A DNA stretch of 33,713 bases from assembly GCA_021777225.1 (NCBI GenBank), contig JAJYDQ010000031.1, forward strand, positions 12,501 through 46,213, read 5' to 3'. Origin of the DNA: Deltaproteobacteria bacterium. GTDB taxonomy: Bacteria; Desulfobacterota; Desulfomonilia; Desulfomonilales; Desulfomonilaceae. Below the pieces are notes generated by a model. It was given only the letters and a program-made list of their open reading frames with translations. It made no database searches and was not told the origin of the DNA. Every line of letters starts with the position of its first letter. The stretch's first letter is position 1. This document shows, piece by piece, positions 17,601 through 27,300 of the stretch. The position numbers and the translations under genes are program-made.

Positions 17601-18653
17601 TTATTCAAAGATCTCTACCAATCCTTGCGGATCAGAGTCGATCACTTCTCCTATAATGGCGGCTACGGAGATGCCGGCGCCATTGAGGTCCTCTACAAAA
17701 GCTGTGGCGGATTCGGCTGAGACCCCCATCAATAGCCCTCCGGACGTCTGGGGATCAAACATGAGGTCCCCAGTCGTTTCAGGCAGCTTGGGGTCAATCT
17801 TAACCCAATCATTGTAGTAGGCGCGGTTTGCATAGGCCCCCGCAGGGATCAATCCCATGCTCGCAAAATCGTAGGCGTCTTTGAGCAACGGAACAGCATT
17901 TGCGTAAACGCGTATTCTGCGCTTACCCGCAAGGGCCATTTCGGTCAGGTGGCCGGCCAGGCCAAAGCCGGTGACATCGGTGCAAGCACGAATTTTCCAT
18001 TTTACAGCAATTTGAGCGGCGGCATTATTGAGAGCGCAAATCGAATCCTCAAAATCAAGTATAGATTCTCCGGACGCGAGCCCGGCCTTTATTGCCGTAG
18101 CTATTACACCAACCCCTATACCCTTGGTCAATACTATGCTATCCCCGGTTTTAAGGGCGGAATTTGTCATTATTTCATCAGGGTGAGCAATGCCGAGAAC
18201 GGACATTCCATATTTGGGTTCATCGTCTTCTACACTATGTCCGCCTATAAGAGAAACCCCGGCCTCTTTCAGAATGTCCAGTCCACCATCCAAAACTAGT
18301 CTGAGCTGATCCAGGCCCAGTTTTTTCGTAGGAAAACAAACTATATTCATGGCGGTAATTGGTCGAGCGCCCATTGCGTATATATCACTTAACGAATTCG
18401 CAGCGGCGGCGCGGCCGAAAATACGTGGGTCATCAACTATAGGAGTAAAGAAATCAATCGTTTGCACTAGCGCGATGTCGCTATTTAATTTGTACACGCC
18501 CGCGTCCTCTGAACCGCCAATTCCGGTCAGCACGTTCGGGTCTAAAGGTATTGATAACCCACACAGAGCCTTGCTCAGGTCTCCCGGACCTATTTTTGCC
18601 GCTCAGCCGGATGTTTTGGCAAGGCTGGTGAGTCGAATGTTCGTCTCGTTCAT
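17601..18653 (-). CDS. selD: Selenide, water dikinase (SelD), a selenoprotein with UGA-encoded Sec17
   Basis: SelD makes selenophosphate from selenide and ATP, the selenium donor for selenocysteine. The 350-residue frame runs from ATG 18653 (behind GAGG, spacing 5) through an in-frame TGA at 18603-18605. Reading TGA as selenocysteine gives TSGUAAKIGPGDL, the known SelD active-site motif. Sec is codon 17, the position of Cys17 in E. coli SelD, and the N-terminus MNETNIRLT aligns with E. coli MSENSIRLT. Downstream motifs GIGGSEDAGVY, NSLSDIYAMGA, GGHSVEDDEPKYG, TDVTGFGLAGH and FDPQTSGGLL are all intact. A start-to-stop caller would lose the first 40 residues by beginning at an internal start at 18533. 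An ATG seven codons upstream (18674) is an alternative start. The gene stands alone and is divergent from the small plus-strand gene. Confidence 0.96.
18577..18605 (-). promoter_or_regulatory. Sec UGA codon with candidate bacterial SECIS hairpin in selD
   Basis: The TGA codon (18603-18605) is followed on the minus strand after 11 bases by AGGTC and GACCT arms enclosing the 5-base loop CGGGA (18577-18591). This distance and a small G-containing apical loop fit the bacterial SECIS pattern that recruits SelB. The fold was made by eye. Confidence 0.65.
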
Positions 18654-18896
18654 AAAGTCCTCATTAGCGCTCATGTTTATTCTTGTCGAGGACACAATCA
18701 AAAGATAGTTTGAAAGCGCCCTTTTAACCAAGTATAGGACATTCCGATGTATTGTATAGACAAAAGTTGGATAAAAATTATTTGATTGGGACTGGATCAA
18801 ATTTTTGATTTGTGTGTCTTTGTAAGCAGCATGGGGAATAACAGTGGCATTGGAGGCTAAATCCCATTTTATTTTGTCGGAAAGACAACTTTTAGT
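18654..18896. other. Upstream half of the divergent selD / small-gene intergenic region
   Basis: About 240 bases of A/T-rich non-coding DNA between the selD start and the plus-strand promoter. It must contain the selD promoter; TATACT and TACAAT hexamers are present on the minus strand near 18740-18760, but none has a convincing -35 box at proper spacing. I see no gene in it. Confidence 0.5.
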
Positions 18897-18925
18897 TTGA
18901 CATAGTTTAATTTATTTCCTAATAT
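18897..18925 (+). promoter_or_regulatory. Sigma-70-type promoter for the 80-residue protein gene
   Basis: A perfect -35 box TTGACA (18897-18902), a 17-base spacer and TAATAT (18920-18925, 4 of 6) lie about 70 bases upstream of the start codon at 18997. Confidence 0.6.
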
Positions 18926-18958
18926 GTAATGTGGGGTTATAGATAATTAAATCGTCGA

Positions 18959-18989
18959 CCTACCTCCTCGCGATTCGCAGGAAGGAGGG
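18959..18989 (+). promoter_or_regulatory. 5'-leader hairpin covering the ribosome binding site
   Basis: The leader just before the start codon at 18997 can fold: GCG-ATT-CGC at the tip, a bulged C, then TCCT pairing AGGA, a bulged A, CC pairing GG, and a few more outer pairs. The 3' arm contains the AAGGAGG ribosome binding site, so translation may depend on opening this hairpin by heat, a ligand, a protein or a small RNA. The structure was drawn by hand. Confidence 0.45.
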
Positions 18990-18996
18990 ACGCGCC

Positions 18997-19239
18997 ATGG
19001 ATCTCGACAAAAGAATCGATGATCTGGTAGAAGCTGGGTGGCATGTCTTGGATACCGACTATGACGAGCGCGCCATGGAACACTGGAAAGAAGCTGCAAG
19101 CGCTTTCTTGATTGATTTTCTAGGGCGGCGTCACGTTGTTACCGAAAGCTTCATCTGCTGCTGGCACACAAAATATCCACACATACACGCTGACAAATTT
19201 GCACGTAACAAATTGGACCAACAGTGCGTCGAAGTTTAA
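18997..19239 (+). CDS. Small soluble protein of unknown function (80 residues)
   Basis: This is the only convincing plus-strand gene in the window. It has a sigma-70-like promoter, a strong AAGGAGGG ribosome binding site and an ATG at 18997. The protein is acidic at the start (MDLDKRIDDLVEAGWHVLDT), has helical character throughout, and contains CC and several His residues (CCWHTKYPHIHADKF). There is no signal peptide or membrane segment. The stop codon overlaps the stop of the convergent GHMP kinase gene by three bases, so the two genes end inside each other. I do not recognise the family. Its own promoter and the possible ribosome-site hairpin suggest regulated expression independent of its neighbours. 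Confidence 0.65.
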   Translation: MDLDKRIDDLVEAGWHVLDTDYDERAMEHWKEAASAFLIDFLGRRHVVTESFICCWHTKYPHIHADKFARNKLDQQCVEV

Positions 19240-20219
19240 TCCGATATGTATATGACCTTGCTTCCTTGAGGTTCAAACGCAAAAGGCAGCTCAGTGAGGT
19301 CGGACAAAGCGATCCTGACTTTGTTGTGGTTCTGCGGCTCAACGTAAAACAATAGGAAACCACCTCCGCCTGCGCCCAGAAGTTTCCCACCTAGCGCGCC
19401 TGCAGCTCTCGCCCGGTCGTAATATTCATTTATTACGTCATTTGAAATTTCCTGCACCAAGCTCCTCTTCAACAGCCAACCCTGATGCAAAATCTCTCCA
19501 AAATTACTCAATGATTTGGGTTCACTCAAAGTTTCTATAAGGTTTCCGCACAGGTTTTTCATGGCCCTGAGAACTTCCAGCTTCTTTACGGTTTGCGCCT
19601 TTTGAACCTCCAAAATGTCGCCGGCTCTGCGAGTTAACCCTGTATAGAAAATCATGAGGTTATCCTGGAGCGCCTTCTTGGTCGATGGCGAGCAAATCAC
19701 CGGGTCCACAAATACACTTTCATCGGAAATAAATCTTATATGAGCTATCCCACCGTACGCTGCTATGAACTGATCCTGTTTACCAATTGGGTCTTTTAGG
19801 ATTTCAATCTCAATCTCGCAGGCTTCTTCAGCAAGTTTCTTAGCCGAAACAGCTTCCCCTTTAAAAGTGTGCAAAGCATGAAGTAGACTAACAGCATATG
19901 CGCTGGATGAACCTAATCCGGTGCCGGAAGGTATGTCGGCCATAGAGGCGATCTCAACCCTATCAGTAACACCTGTAAGTTTAAGAGCTTCACGAATTAT
20001 TGGATGACTTATATCTTCAACCGAATTAACCAGTTCTGTCCTCGAATATTTCAGGGAAATGCTATGTTCAAAGTATCTGGTCAGCCGATTGACTGTAATA
20101 TAGATATACTTGTTAATTGTGGAGCTGACCACAGCTCCTTCCTCGTGCCGGTAATATGAGCGAAGATCACTGCCCCCTCCACAGAAGCTGATTCGAAAAG
20201 GTGTACGGGTAATGATCAT
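19236..20219 (-). CDS. GHMP-family sugar kinase, heptose-7-phosphate kinase-like
   Basis: A 327-residue cytosolic GHMP kinase. Motif 1 is RTPFRISFCGGGSDL at residues 5-19, motif 2 (phosphate-binding loop) IPSGTGLGSSSAYAVSLL near 100-117, and motif 3 KLLGAGGGGFLLFY near 285. The length and the CGGGSDL start match the D-glycero-D-manno-heptose 7-phosphate kinase (HddA) and related sugar kinase branch, which phosphorylates heptose for GDP-heptose and polysaccharide synthesis. No other heptose or polysaccharide genes are in the window, so the substrate is uncertain; fucose kinase-like or other sugar-1-phosphate kinases are alternatives. The ATG at 20219 has AAGG upstream. The gene has a non-coding 420-base region upstream and ends convergent with the small plus-strand gene. 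Confidence 0.85.
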   Translation of the reverse strand: MIITRTPFRISFCGGGSDLRSYYRHEEGAVVSSTINKYIYITVNRLTRYFEHSISLKYSRTELVNSVEDISHPIIREALKLTGVTDRVEIASMADIPSGTGLGSSSAYAVSLLHALHTFKGEAVSAKKLAEEACEIEIEILKDPIGKQDQFIAAYGGIAHIRFISDESVFVDPVICSPSTKKALQDNLMIFYTGLTRRAGDILEVQKAQTVKKLEVLRAMKNLCGNLIETLSEPKSLSNFGEILHQGWLLKRSLVQEISNDVINEYYDRARAAGALGGKLLGAGGGGFLLFYVEPQNHNKVRIALSDLTELPFAFEPQGSKVIYISD

Positions 20220-20640
20220 GGAAACCTTGCTATTGAGTTGGTGAGTTCAGGGATTTGACCGCACAATTGAAACGACACAGGCTATTTTAGGTGTTCAGCT
20301 TTTCCGACAAGGAGGGTATCGCTCGCTGGTTTGTTCGAAGGTTATATATGCCCCGTCCCGAAGACCCGCATTCCGGTAAAACCTTTCTCCAGGACGGGGT
20401 ATACTTCAACCCTCCATTCACTACACAAACAACAACAAAATTAAAACCGGAAGCGGCGGTAACCGAAAATATGGGAATTGAGACTTTCGAGTCAAGGTTT
20501 TTATTTGCTGGTAGCAGCCTTAACATTAAACATCTCTCTCATTAGTCGTCCATAACCAACTAGAAACTCCAAACATCGACGACCTCAAAAAAAGTGTCGC
20601 AGCTTTGTCAGTCCACCCAAAACTCAGATAGTAAAAACAT
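20220..20640. other. 421-base intergenic region with a structured element, no gene seen
   Basis: Neither strand holds an ORF with a believable start and ribosome binding site. It contains the 12-bp inverted repeat at 20347-20403 and a small GACT-TTCG-AGTC hairpin near 20479. The region upstream of the GHMP kinase has a TAAAAT hexamer near 20285 that could serve as a minus-strand -10 box. Confidence 0.5.
20347..20403 (-). ncRNA. Possible structured RNA or leader element upstream of the sugar kinase
   Basis: Twelve-base arms 20347-20358 and 20392-20403 pair fully in RNA (one G-U pair) around a CCCCGTCC core. The 33-base interior can form a second hairpin with a UUCG-type loop (GTC-TTCGG-GAC) on the minus strand. 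No T-run follows, so it is not a simple terminator. It lies about 130 bases upstream of the kinase start. A leader structure, a small RNA or a protein-binding site are all possible. Confidence 0.35.
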
Positions 20641-21894
20641 TCAATCTTTTTGGATCATTTCTATGATGGCCCTACCAAACCCGGAACACGAAACCTCTTT
20701 AGAACCCGGCAACAATCTAGCCAGATCGTATGTGACCACACCTGATTGAATAGTCTCGGCTAGACCCTTTTCGATCAGGCCAGCGGCTTCATGCCAGCCC
20801 ATTCGACGTAGCATCATTGCGCCCGAAAGCAGCATTGATCCAGGATTTACTTTATCCAAGCCGGCGTATTTCGGCGCGCTTCCGTGGGTAGCTTCAAAAA
20901 CAGCGCATTTGTCTCCTATGTTTGCTCCGGGAGCCATGCCTAACCCTCCAACTTGCGCGGCTAGAGCGTCAGACATATAATCACCGTTGAGATTCGGCAT
21001 TGCCAGCACTTCATATTCTCGAGGACGCAAGAGGGCCTGCTGAAACATGGCGTCCGCAATCCTGTCGTTAACCAGTATTTTATCGTCGGGGACCTCTCCA
21101 TGGTACTTGATGGAAAGGTCATCCTCGAAAATCACAACATCTCCGAATTCGCTGCGCGCCAGCTCGTACCCCCAGTCACGAAAGGCGCCTTCGGTGAATT
21201 TCATGATGTTACCTTTGTGCACAAGGGTTACTCTTTTCCTCCTATTATCAAGAGCGTATTTGATGGCCATTCTGACCAATCTCTTGGTAGCTGCCGGGCT
21301 CATCGGCTTTACCCCGAGTCCCGCGTCGGAAGGCAACTTGACGCCCATCTCCGTTTTTAGAAAACTGATTATCTTGACAGCTTCTTCCGAACCTGACTTC
21401 CATTCTATTCCAGCGTATACGTCTTCGGTATTTTCTCGAAACACGACCATGTCGACATCTTCCGGTCTGAGCATAGGAGATGGGGTCCCACTGAAATATT
21501 TTACGGGCCTTACACATGCGTAGAGGTCAAGTTCTTGACGTAGCGCAACGTTGAGGCTGCGAAACCCGCCACCCACAGGAGTTGTTAGAGGCCCTTTTAT
21601 AGCAATTACACATTTCATGATCGCGTCGAACGATTCTTCAGGAAAATAGGATCCTAGTTCCTTGAAGCTTTGCTCGCCGGCGTAAATTTTCCACCAGCAA
21701 AGTTTGCGGGAGCCTGCGTAGGCTTTTTCAACAACAGCGTCCAATACGGGACGCGACGCCGTCCAGATGTCCGGGCCTACGCCATCGCCCTCAATATAAC
21801 CGATGATCGGATTGTCTGGGACATTGAGGGCAAGGCTCTTTTCATCAATATTCATCCATTGGCCTTCCAGAGGTTTTTCAGAATGTTGTTTCAT
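20641..21894 (-). CDS. icd: Isocitrate dehydrogenase, NADP-dependent
   Basis: A 417-residue protein, close to the 416 of E. coli Icd, which oxidises isocitrate to 2-oxoglutarate and CO2 in the TCA cycle. Family marks are [14 protein letters not shown] near residue 35, the substrate loop [20 protein letters not shown] with the serine that is phosphorylated in E. coli, [14 protein letters not shown], the catalytic lysine in [18 protein letters not shown], metal-binding NDRIADAM and [10 protein letters not shown], and [11 protein letters not shown], whose Lys-Tyr pair indicates NADP preference. I take ATG 21894 as the start; a GTG at 21906 adjoins the Shine-Dalgarno sequence and a TTG lies between. 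The start overlaps the end of the PrmA-like gene by 17 bases, so the two are probably co-translated. Confidence 0.95.
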   Translation of the reverse strand: MKQHSEKPLEGQWMNIDEKSLALNVPDNPIIGYIEGDGVGPDIWTASRPVLDAVVEKAYAGSRKLCWWKIYAGEQSFKELGSYFPEESFDAIMKCVIAIKGPLTTPVGGGFRSLNVALRQELDLYACVRPVKYFSGTPSPMLRPEDVDMVVFRENTEDVYAGIEWKSGSEEAVKIISFLKTEMGVKLPSDAGLGVKPMSPAATKRLVRMAIKYALDNRRKRVTLVHKGNIMKFTEGAFRDWGYELARSEFGDVVIFEDDLSIKYHGEVPDDKILVNDRIADAMFQQALLRPREYEVLAMPNLNGDYMSDALAAQVGGLGMAPGANIGDKCAVFEATHGSAPKYAGLDKVNPGSMLLSGAMMLRRMGWHEAAGLIEKGLAETIQSGVVTYDLARLLPGSKEVSCSGFGRAIIEMIQKD

Positions 21895-22717
21895 CAAATA
21901 ATTCACTCCAATATTTTTGCTTCGCCGCTACGAATGTTACCCACGGCGACGTTATCCTTTCCCTGGTTATTACAAAATTCTGCTCCACGAACAGCGTTTT
22001 TAATACAGCCGCTTGGTCAGCGTTGATTCCTGAAACAATCCACGCTTTCTTTGACGATGTGTCTTTCAAAACAACCATGTCTCGTAACACGCTGAATGGA
22101 AGATTAGCCAATATCAAATCATATTGATCGTCCAGGAAAATCCTGGTTTCACCTTCGCGTACTTCTATGATTGCTTCGAATTCATTTAGTAAGACGTTTC
22201 TCTTTGTCGCCTGAACAGCCAATCTGTTTTTGTCTACCGCTACCACTTTCCGACAACCTAGCCTGGCAGCGGTCAACGCAAGAATTCCAGAACCGCACCC
22301 AAGATCCAGGACCGATTTAATCCGGCCTGTCCGTAAAATCTCCACCAGAAACTCAACGCATGTTTGAGTAGTCGGATGATTGCCATCTCCAAAAACCACG
22401 GAAGGGTCCAACACAATAAAATTATCAGTCTGGTCCAGTTTTGGACCGGGCACAAATGTCACTCCCGAAATACTCAGTCCCAAATTAGGGAGTCCTTCCT
22501 GCCAATCCTTGTATTTCATCTCATGACGACAACTGACGGACATATCAAGATCCGAGCAGAGTCGCTCAATATATTCGTCTTCAGGTTCTGAAAAAAACAC
22601 ATAGGAAAAATCCTCTTCATTCCAAACCCCAATCATTGTGTTCGGCATATTGGGAAGCAACTGCGGCAAGTCTTTCCTCATTTCGTAAATAAACAGATTT
22701 GTTTCAGGATCTATCAT
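21878..22717 (-). CDS. SAM-dependent methyltransferase, PrmA (ribosomal protein L11 methyltransferase) family
   Basis: A 279-residue protein with the two-part layout of PrmA: a beta-rich N-terminal domain and a C-terminal Rossmann methyltransferase. Seen are [16 protein letters not shown] (equivalent to the FGTGxHxTT segment of PrmA) near 120, SAM motif [19 protein letters not shown] near 147, the acidic [14 protein letters not shown], and motif IV as LANLPFSVL in place of the usual NILA. PrmA trimethylates ribosomal protein L11; the altered motif IV, which lies in the substrate region, leaves room for another protein substrate. The start at 22717 has no strong ribosome binding site. It overlaps icd by 17 bases and lies 45 bases downstream of the methyltransferase-nuclease fusion. 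Confidence 0.8.
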   Translation of the reverse strand: MIDPETNLFIYEMRKDLPQLLPNMPNTMIGVWNEEDFSYVFFSEPEDEYIERLCSDLDMSVSCRHEMKYKDWQEGLPNLGLSISGVTFVPGPKLDQTDNFIVLDPSVVFGDGNHPTTQTCVEFLVEILRTGRIKSVLDLGCGSGILALTAARLGCRKVVAVDKNRLAVQATKRNVLLNEFEAIIEVREGETRIFLDDQYDLILANLPFSVLRDMVVLKDTSSKKAWIVSGINADQAAVLKTLFVEQNFVITRERITSPWVTFVAAKQKYWSELFDETTF

Positions 22718-22762
22718 TGGTTCTTACTCATGGTTCGTCTCATTTCGACCGAAGTGAAAACT

Positions 22763-24349
22763 CTATAACGGCCGTCCACGGATCATTTCAGCGACTAAAG
22801 GATTTAACCGTTGCATTGCTATCCATTCTATTACCGGAACGCACACAGCGTCTCCAAATCCAAAAAGTGCCCGGCCTTTATTTACTGAGAGATTATAATC
22901 ACCTGCGCCCATTAGTCGAGCGCATTCCAATGGTGTCAAAAGACGAACGAGGAATTTTCCATTACCTGCTTTGACAAGTATTTGCCTGGCGCTTCCACCC
23001 CGGGGGGTCCTCAGACAGCCCGCTATCCCGTCAGTTCGGACTTCAGCCATAGACTTTCCGTTTCTCATTCTTCTGAAAACAGTTCCATAGGACCAATTCG
23101 GTCTTGAGATCATTTCTTCGATAAGATTTCTGTGTCTAGGGTTCATCTGATTCAGCAGGTATTCAGTCCTGTCATGACTCCACCATTCGGGGGCGTCATC
23201 CGGGAAGTCTTTCAGGACATCCTTTAGTTCAGCCATTGATGTTTCTATTTCCGGCAGATTTTTAACACCCCAACGGATTTCATTATTGTCACGAATAAAG
23301 TCGAGTAACTTCTTCGGTCTAAAACGGTTCTCAATTAATTGAATGTTTGACTTACCTTTGAAGCATGTCTCAGTGTCTTCGATTTGCGCTACAACGAAAA
23401 TCCTTGGTCTGCTTTGCGGGACAAACCACGCGGCGTCCACAATGAACGGGTCCACGGAATATCCGAGCCTGTTCAGAGTTAACATAGCGTCCCTGAAATC
23501 CTGACCTTTATTCGAATTGAGAAAACCGGGGACATTTTCTATGAGGACCATTGGGGGTCGTCTATAGGCCATGTCCTCAAGCAACTTTACAAATCCCCAG
23601 AATGCGGACGACTGTTTTCCTTTGAGCCCATTTCTGGAACCCGCCACTGACAGGTCGTTACAAGGAAATGACGCTGTAGCGAGTGTCACATTTGGGATTT
23701 TATCAGCGGAGATTTTATGGATATCGGACAGGTCGAACAGTTCTTGGGTATCCTGAAAGTGTCTGGAATACATGTCGTGTTTGTTGGGGTCTATGTCATT
23801 CGCGTAAGCGACTCTCCAACCATGACGTTCCAGGGCCATTCGCACAAGACCTATTCCTGCGAAGAATTCTGCGAAAGTCTTGTGAGGCGCAAAAGAAAAT
23901 GGGGTCTGTTTAGGGCCATTATAGGCTATATCAATGGTGAGAGTGATACACCTATCCAGGTTTTTCTTAATGTCACTCTCCCAGAACCGCAAGACGGTCC
24001 ACCCTTCTGATATCAATGCGGCAGTGGAACGACAGTCTCGTTCCATGTTTTTTCTTATCTTCGTTAACCAGTAATCTCGTGATTTTGAGCGAGTGAATTG
24101 GCTTTCAAGCGATGACAGTTTACGACGGACCCATTGTCCCCCGTGCCAGAAGTCACCATCGATGAAGATCGCTAATTTCTTGGCGCGAATAACTATATCG
24201 GGCTTACCTGGAATGTCCTGGGGACAAATCCTGTACCGAACACCTTGGCCCCAAAGGGCTTTACGAAAGAGCATTTCCGGCTCCGTGTCCCTTGAGCGCA
24301 CCCTTCCCATTATTTCCGAAATATTTCTTGGCAAATCAGTCTTCGTCAA
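22763..24349 (-). CDS. Vsr endonuclease fused to C5-cytosine DNA methyltransferase
   Basis: A protein of about 528 residues. The N-terminal 150 residues are a Vsr mismatch endonuclease: RSRDTEPEMLFRKAL, IPGKPDIVI with the catalytic Asp, FIDGDFWHGGQW, and KIRKNMERD then GWTVLRFWES. The zinc-binding cysteines of E. coli Vsr are absent. The rest is a C5-MTase: motif I FAEFFAGIGLVRMAL, motif IV SFPCNDLS with the catalytic Cys, motif VI ENVPG, motif VIII SRPRIFVVA, a target region, and motifs IX-X at the end. Methylation followed by repair of T:G mismatches would be joined in one chain. I chose TTG 24349, since residues before the first ATG (24310) still match Vsr; that ATG is the main alternative. 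The 5' end overlaps the hybrid kinase stop. No restriction enzyme is adjacent. Confidence 0.88.
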   Translation of the reverse strand: MTKTDLPRNISEIMGRVRSRDTEPEMLFRKALWGQGVRYRICPQDIPGKPDIVIRAKKLAIFIDGDFWHGGQWVRRKLSSLESQFTRSKSRDYWLTKIRKNMERDCRSTAALISEGWTVLRFWESDIKKNLDRCITLTIDIAYNGPKQTPFSFAPHKTFAEFFAGIGLVRMALERHGWRVAYANDIDPNKHDMYSRHFQDTQELFDLSDIHKISADKIPNVTLATASFPCNDLSVAGSRNGLKGKQSSAFWGFVKLLEDMAYRRPPMVLIENVPGFLNSNKGQDFRDAMLTLNRLGYSVDPFIVDAAWFVPQSRPRIFVVAQIEDTETCFKGKSNIQLIENRFRPKKLLDFIRDNNEIRWGVKNLPEIETSMAELKDVLKDFPDDAPEWWSHDRTEYLLNQMNPRHRNLIEEMISRPNWSYGTVFRRMRNGKSMAEVRTDGIAGCLRTPRGGSARQILVKAGNGKFLVRLLTPLECARLMGAGDYNLSVNKGRALFGFGDAVCVPVIEWIAMQRLNPLVAEMIRGRPL

Positions 24350-27300
24350 TGGTCTTTCGGACCATCTCCAGGAGTTCCCTAATATCAAACGGCTTATCGA
24401 TAAACCCCTTTGCACCGATACCTGATAGTTCTTTAGCCTTGCCATTAGCAGCGTACCCGCTCGCAATGACAGCCTTGACCTTCGGGTTAATACTCAATAA
24501 GGTTTCGAGTAACCGGCGACCACCCATGACAGGCATGTTGAGGTCCATGATTACCAGCTTAATTCGTTCCTGATGCTTTTCGTAGATATCAATCGCCTCT
24601 TTGCCGTTTGAAGCGGTAATCACAATGTAGTTGGCTTCTGTCAACATTCTAGAGGAGAGTTCCGTAACGTTCGGCTCATCATCAACCACCAGTATGGTTT
24701 CAGATCGGCCAGTTGGTAGTTCCTTGGTTTCAGCCTCTTTTACATCCGGGACATCTTCGATCGCCGGGAAATAGATCTTGAATGTAGTGCCCACTGACAG
24801 TTCGCTATAACAGGCTATCGCTCCGCCGTGCTGTTCCACTATCCCGTAAACCACAGACAGCCCAAGCCCTGTTCCTTTGCCCTGTTCTTTTGTGGTAAAG
24901 AATGGCTCGAAAATGCGATTTGCTGTCTCTGGATCCATTCCGGTCCCTGTATCCGTAACTGAGAGAAGCACATACCGTCCTGGTTTAGTTCCAAGGCGCG
25001 CACGGCAGTCTTCCTCATCCAGCATTATGTTCTTTGTCTCGATAACAAGTCTGCCGCCACCCGGCATGGCGTCCCTTGCGTTTATCGCGAGGTTCATCAA
25101 TATCTGTTCTATTTGTGTCGAATCGCCGTTTATGACATGCAGATCATCGGCCACGAAAAGTTCTATCTCTATTGTTTTGGGAATGGTATGTGCGAGCAGA
25201 GATCGAAATTGTTCGACAATTTTATTCAGGTTCGCCGGCTGAAGTCTAGCCGGCGTGTTCCTACTGAACAAAAGTATTCCCCGGACCAATTGAGCGCCGC
25301 TTGTGGCTGCCCGGTACATTTTCCCCAAATCATCTCGATGTCGCCTACTGAGTGTCTCATCAGCCAGAATAAGATCTGAGTAGCCGATAACAACCTGAAG
25401 CAAGTTGTTGAAATCATGGGCGATGCCGCCTGCGAGTCTCCCTATCGCCTCCATTTTCTGCGCCTGGAATAGTTGGGAAGACAGTTTAAGATGCTCGGTT
25501 ATGTCTCGTTTCAAGCCTACAAAACTGACTATCATTCCATTTGAGTCTCGAACCGGTGAAATCGTGGTGTCCTCATAATAAAGACTGCCGTCCTTTTTCT
25601 TGTTGGTGATACGTCCGGACCAGGTCTTCCCGGCTGTTACAGTACCCCATAATTCCTTGTAAAAGGATTCGTCATGCTCGCCACTCTTGAATACTCGCGG
25701 GTTGTTTCCAATCAGCTCCAACCTGTCATACCCCGTGATGTTTTCCAGAGCTGGGTTGACGTACTGGATCACCCCTGCGGCGTCAGTAATCATGACACCC
25801 TCCGCAGCCTGTTCTACTGCCGTAGCGAGCCTCCTTTGCGCTTCCTCCGATCGTTTACGCCCGGTGATGTCCTGAACTACCGCTATATGAAAGTCAGGAA
25901 CTTCTCCTGGTTCCCACATTGGTGAGACGGTAAGATTGACCCAAACTATTGACCCATCTTTGCGGTAATAACGCTTTTCCATGGAAAATTCCCTGATAGT
26001 TCCGGCGCATAACAGATTCATGTTATGCAGGTCAGTATCAAGGTCCTCCGGTACGGTTATAATCTGAAAGGTTATGTTTTCCATTTCGGGCTGGCTATAA
26101 CCGACAATGTCACAATACCTCTGATTTATACGTACAAAGCGTCCACTCCTGGTCTCAATTTGAGCAACACCAACGGCTGCCTGCTCGAATAACACTCGAA
26201 ATCTTTGTTCACTCTCCCGAAGTCTGTCCTCGGCTCGCCTACGTTCTGTTATGTCCTGCAAGACGCAGTGCGTTTGAACGAATTTTCCATCACCGTCGCG
26301 ACCTATCTTCCCGTCAAAAGAAGTAATGATTCGAGCCCCCGACTTGTGGACCATTTCGAAGTCGATCCCCCTCACTTCCCCCAATTCCAGGAAACGCGGG
26401 AACCTGCTCCTGAAAAGATCTATGTATTCCGGCGCCAGAAAATCGCCAAACCATCTACCAATAACCTCGGACCTTTCGTAGCCGAGTGTATCCAGCCAAG
26501 CCTGGTTAACTTCTATGAACCGCCCATCAGCGTCAAGGGATTGGTAACCCAGTGGACTCTTTTCATAAAAAAGACGAAACCTGTTTTCGCTTTCACGCAG
26601 GAACTCGGCTGCCTCATATCTTTCCCGATAAAAAGCGGCGTTCCGCCTCTTCCAGATCCAACCCAGGCTTGTTCCCGCTCCAACAATGAGGCTAAATACG
26701 AGAAAAACAAGCAACCACAATTGTTCTCTCAACGGACCATAAACCTCGGAAACTTCCATCCTGGCCACCAGAAACCAGGGAGATCCCGGGATAGGAGCCA
26801 CATCGGCAATTACCGGGAAGCCTTGGTAGTCTTTGCCCTGAACTATGCCTTGCTGCCCCAGTATCGCCTTGACTGCCGGGTATTCTTGCCTTTCTAGTGA
26901 GACGCGGAATTCAAGGGCGCTGTTTTTTCTGAATCTAAGTTCACTCAGCGACACAGCGTCATTGCCTTCCCTTCCAACAATTAGTGTTTCAGCGGTCCGA
27001 CTCGGCGTAGGCCATGATTGTATAAGGGGGTTCAGATATTGGTTCGGGTCAATTCGCATCACGAGAGCGCCGACTGACCTAGCGCCATTTTGCGGGTCCA
27101 AAACCGGAACAATCAGATTGATGTAAATGCTCTTATCGTGGTTGTCTCGGTAGAAATTCGTAAATTCGATCTTTCCTAATCGCATGGCTTTTAAAGCATG
27201 TTTTCTCTCAAATTCACAGGTCGGCGTAGACGATTCAGGAATCGCGAGCCGGTCAACACCGTGGCTATCCAGTAGGGAAATCCGATCATACTTGTATCGA

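Noticed and set aside
18533-18653. selD as a pseudogene broken by a nonsense codon
   Set aside because: The TGA lies exactly at the active-site Sec position, the frame is intact on both sides, and a SECIS-like hairpin follows.
20287-20545. Overlapping ORFs on both strands in the icd / sugar kinase gap
   Set aside because: Neither has a believable start with a ribosome binding site, and they lie over the palindromic element.
24336-24466. Longer N-terminus of the Vsr-methyltransferase reaching to 24466
   Set aside because: This stretch is the coding end of the hybrid kinase receiver in another frame; the Vsr similarity begins only near the kinase stop.
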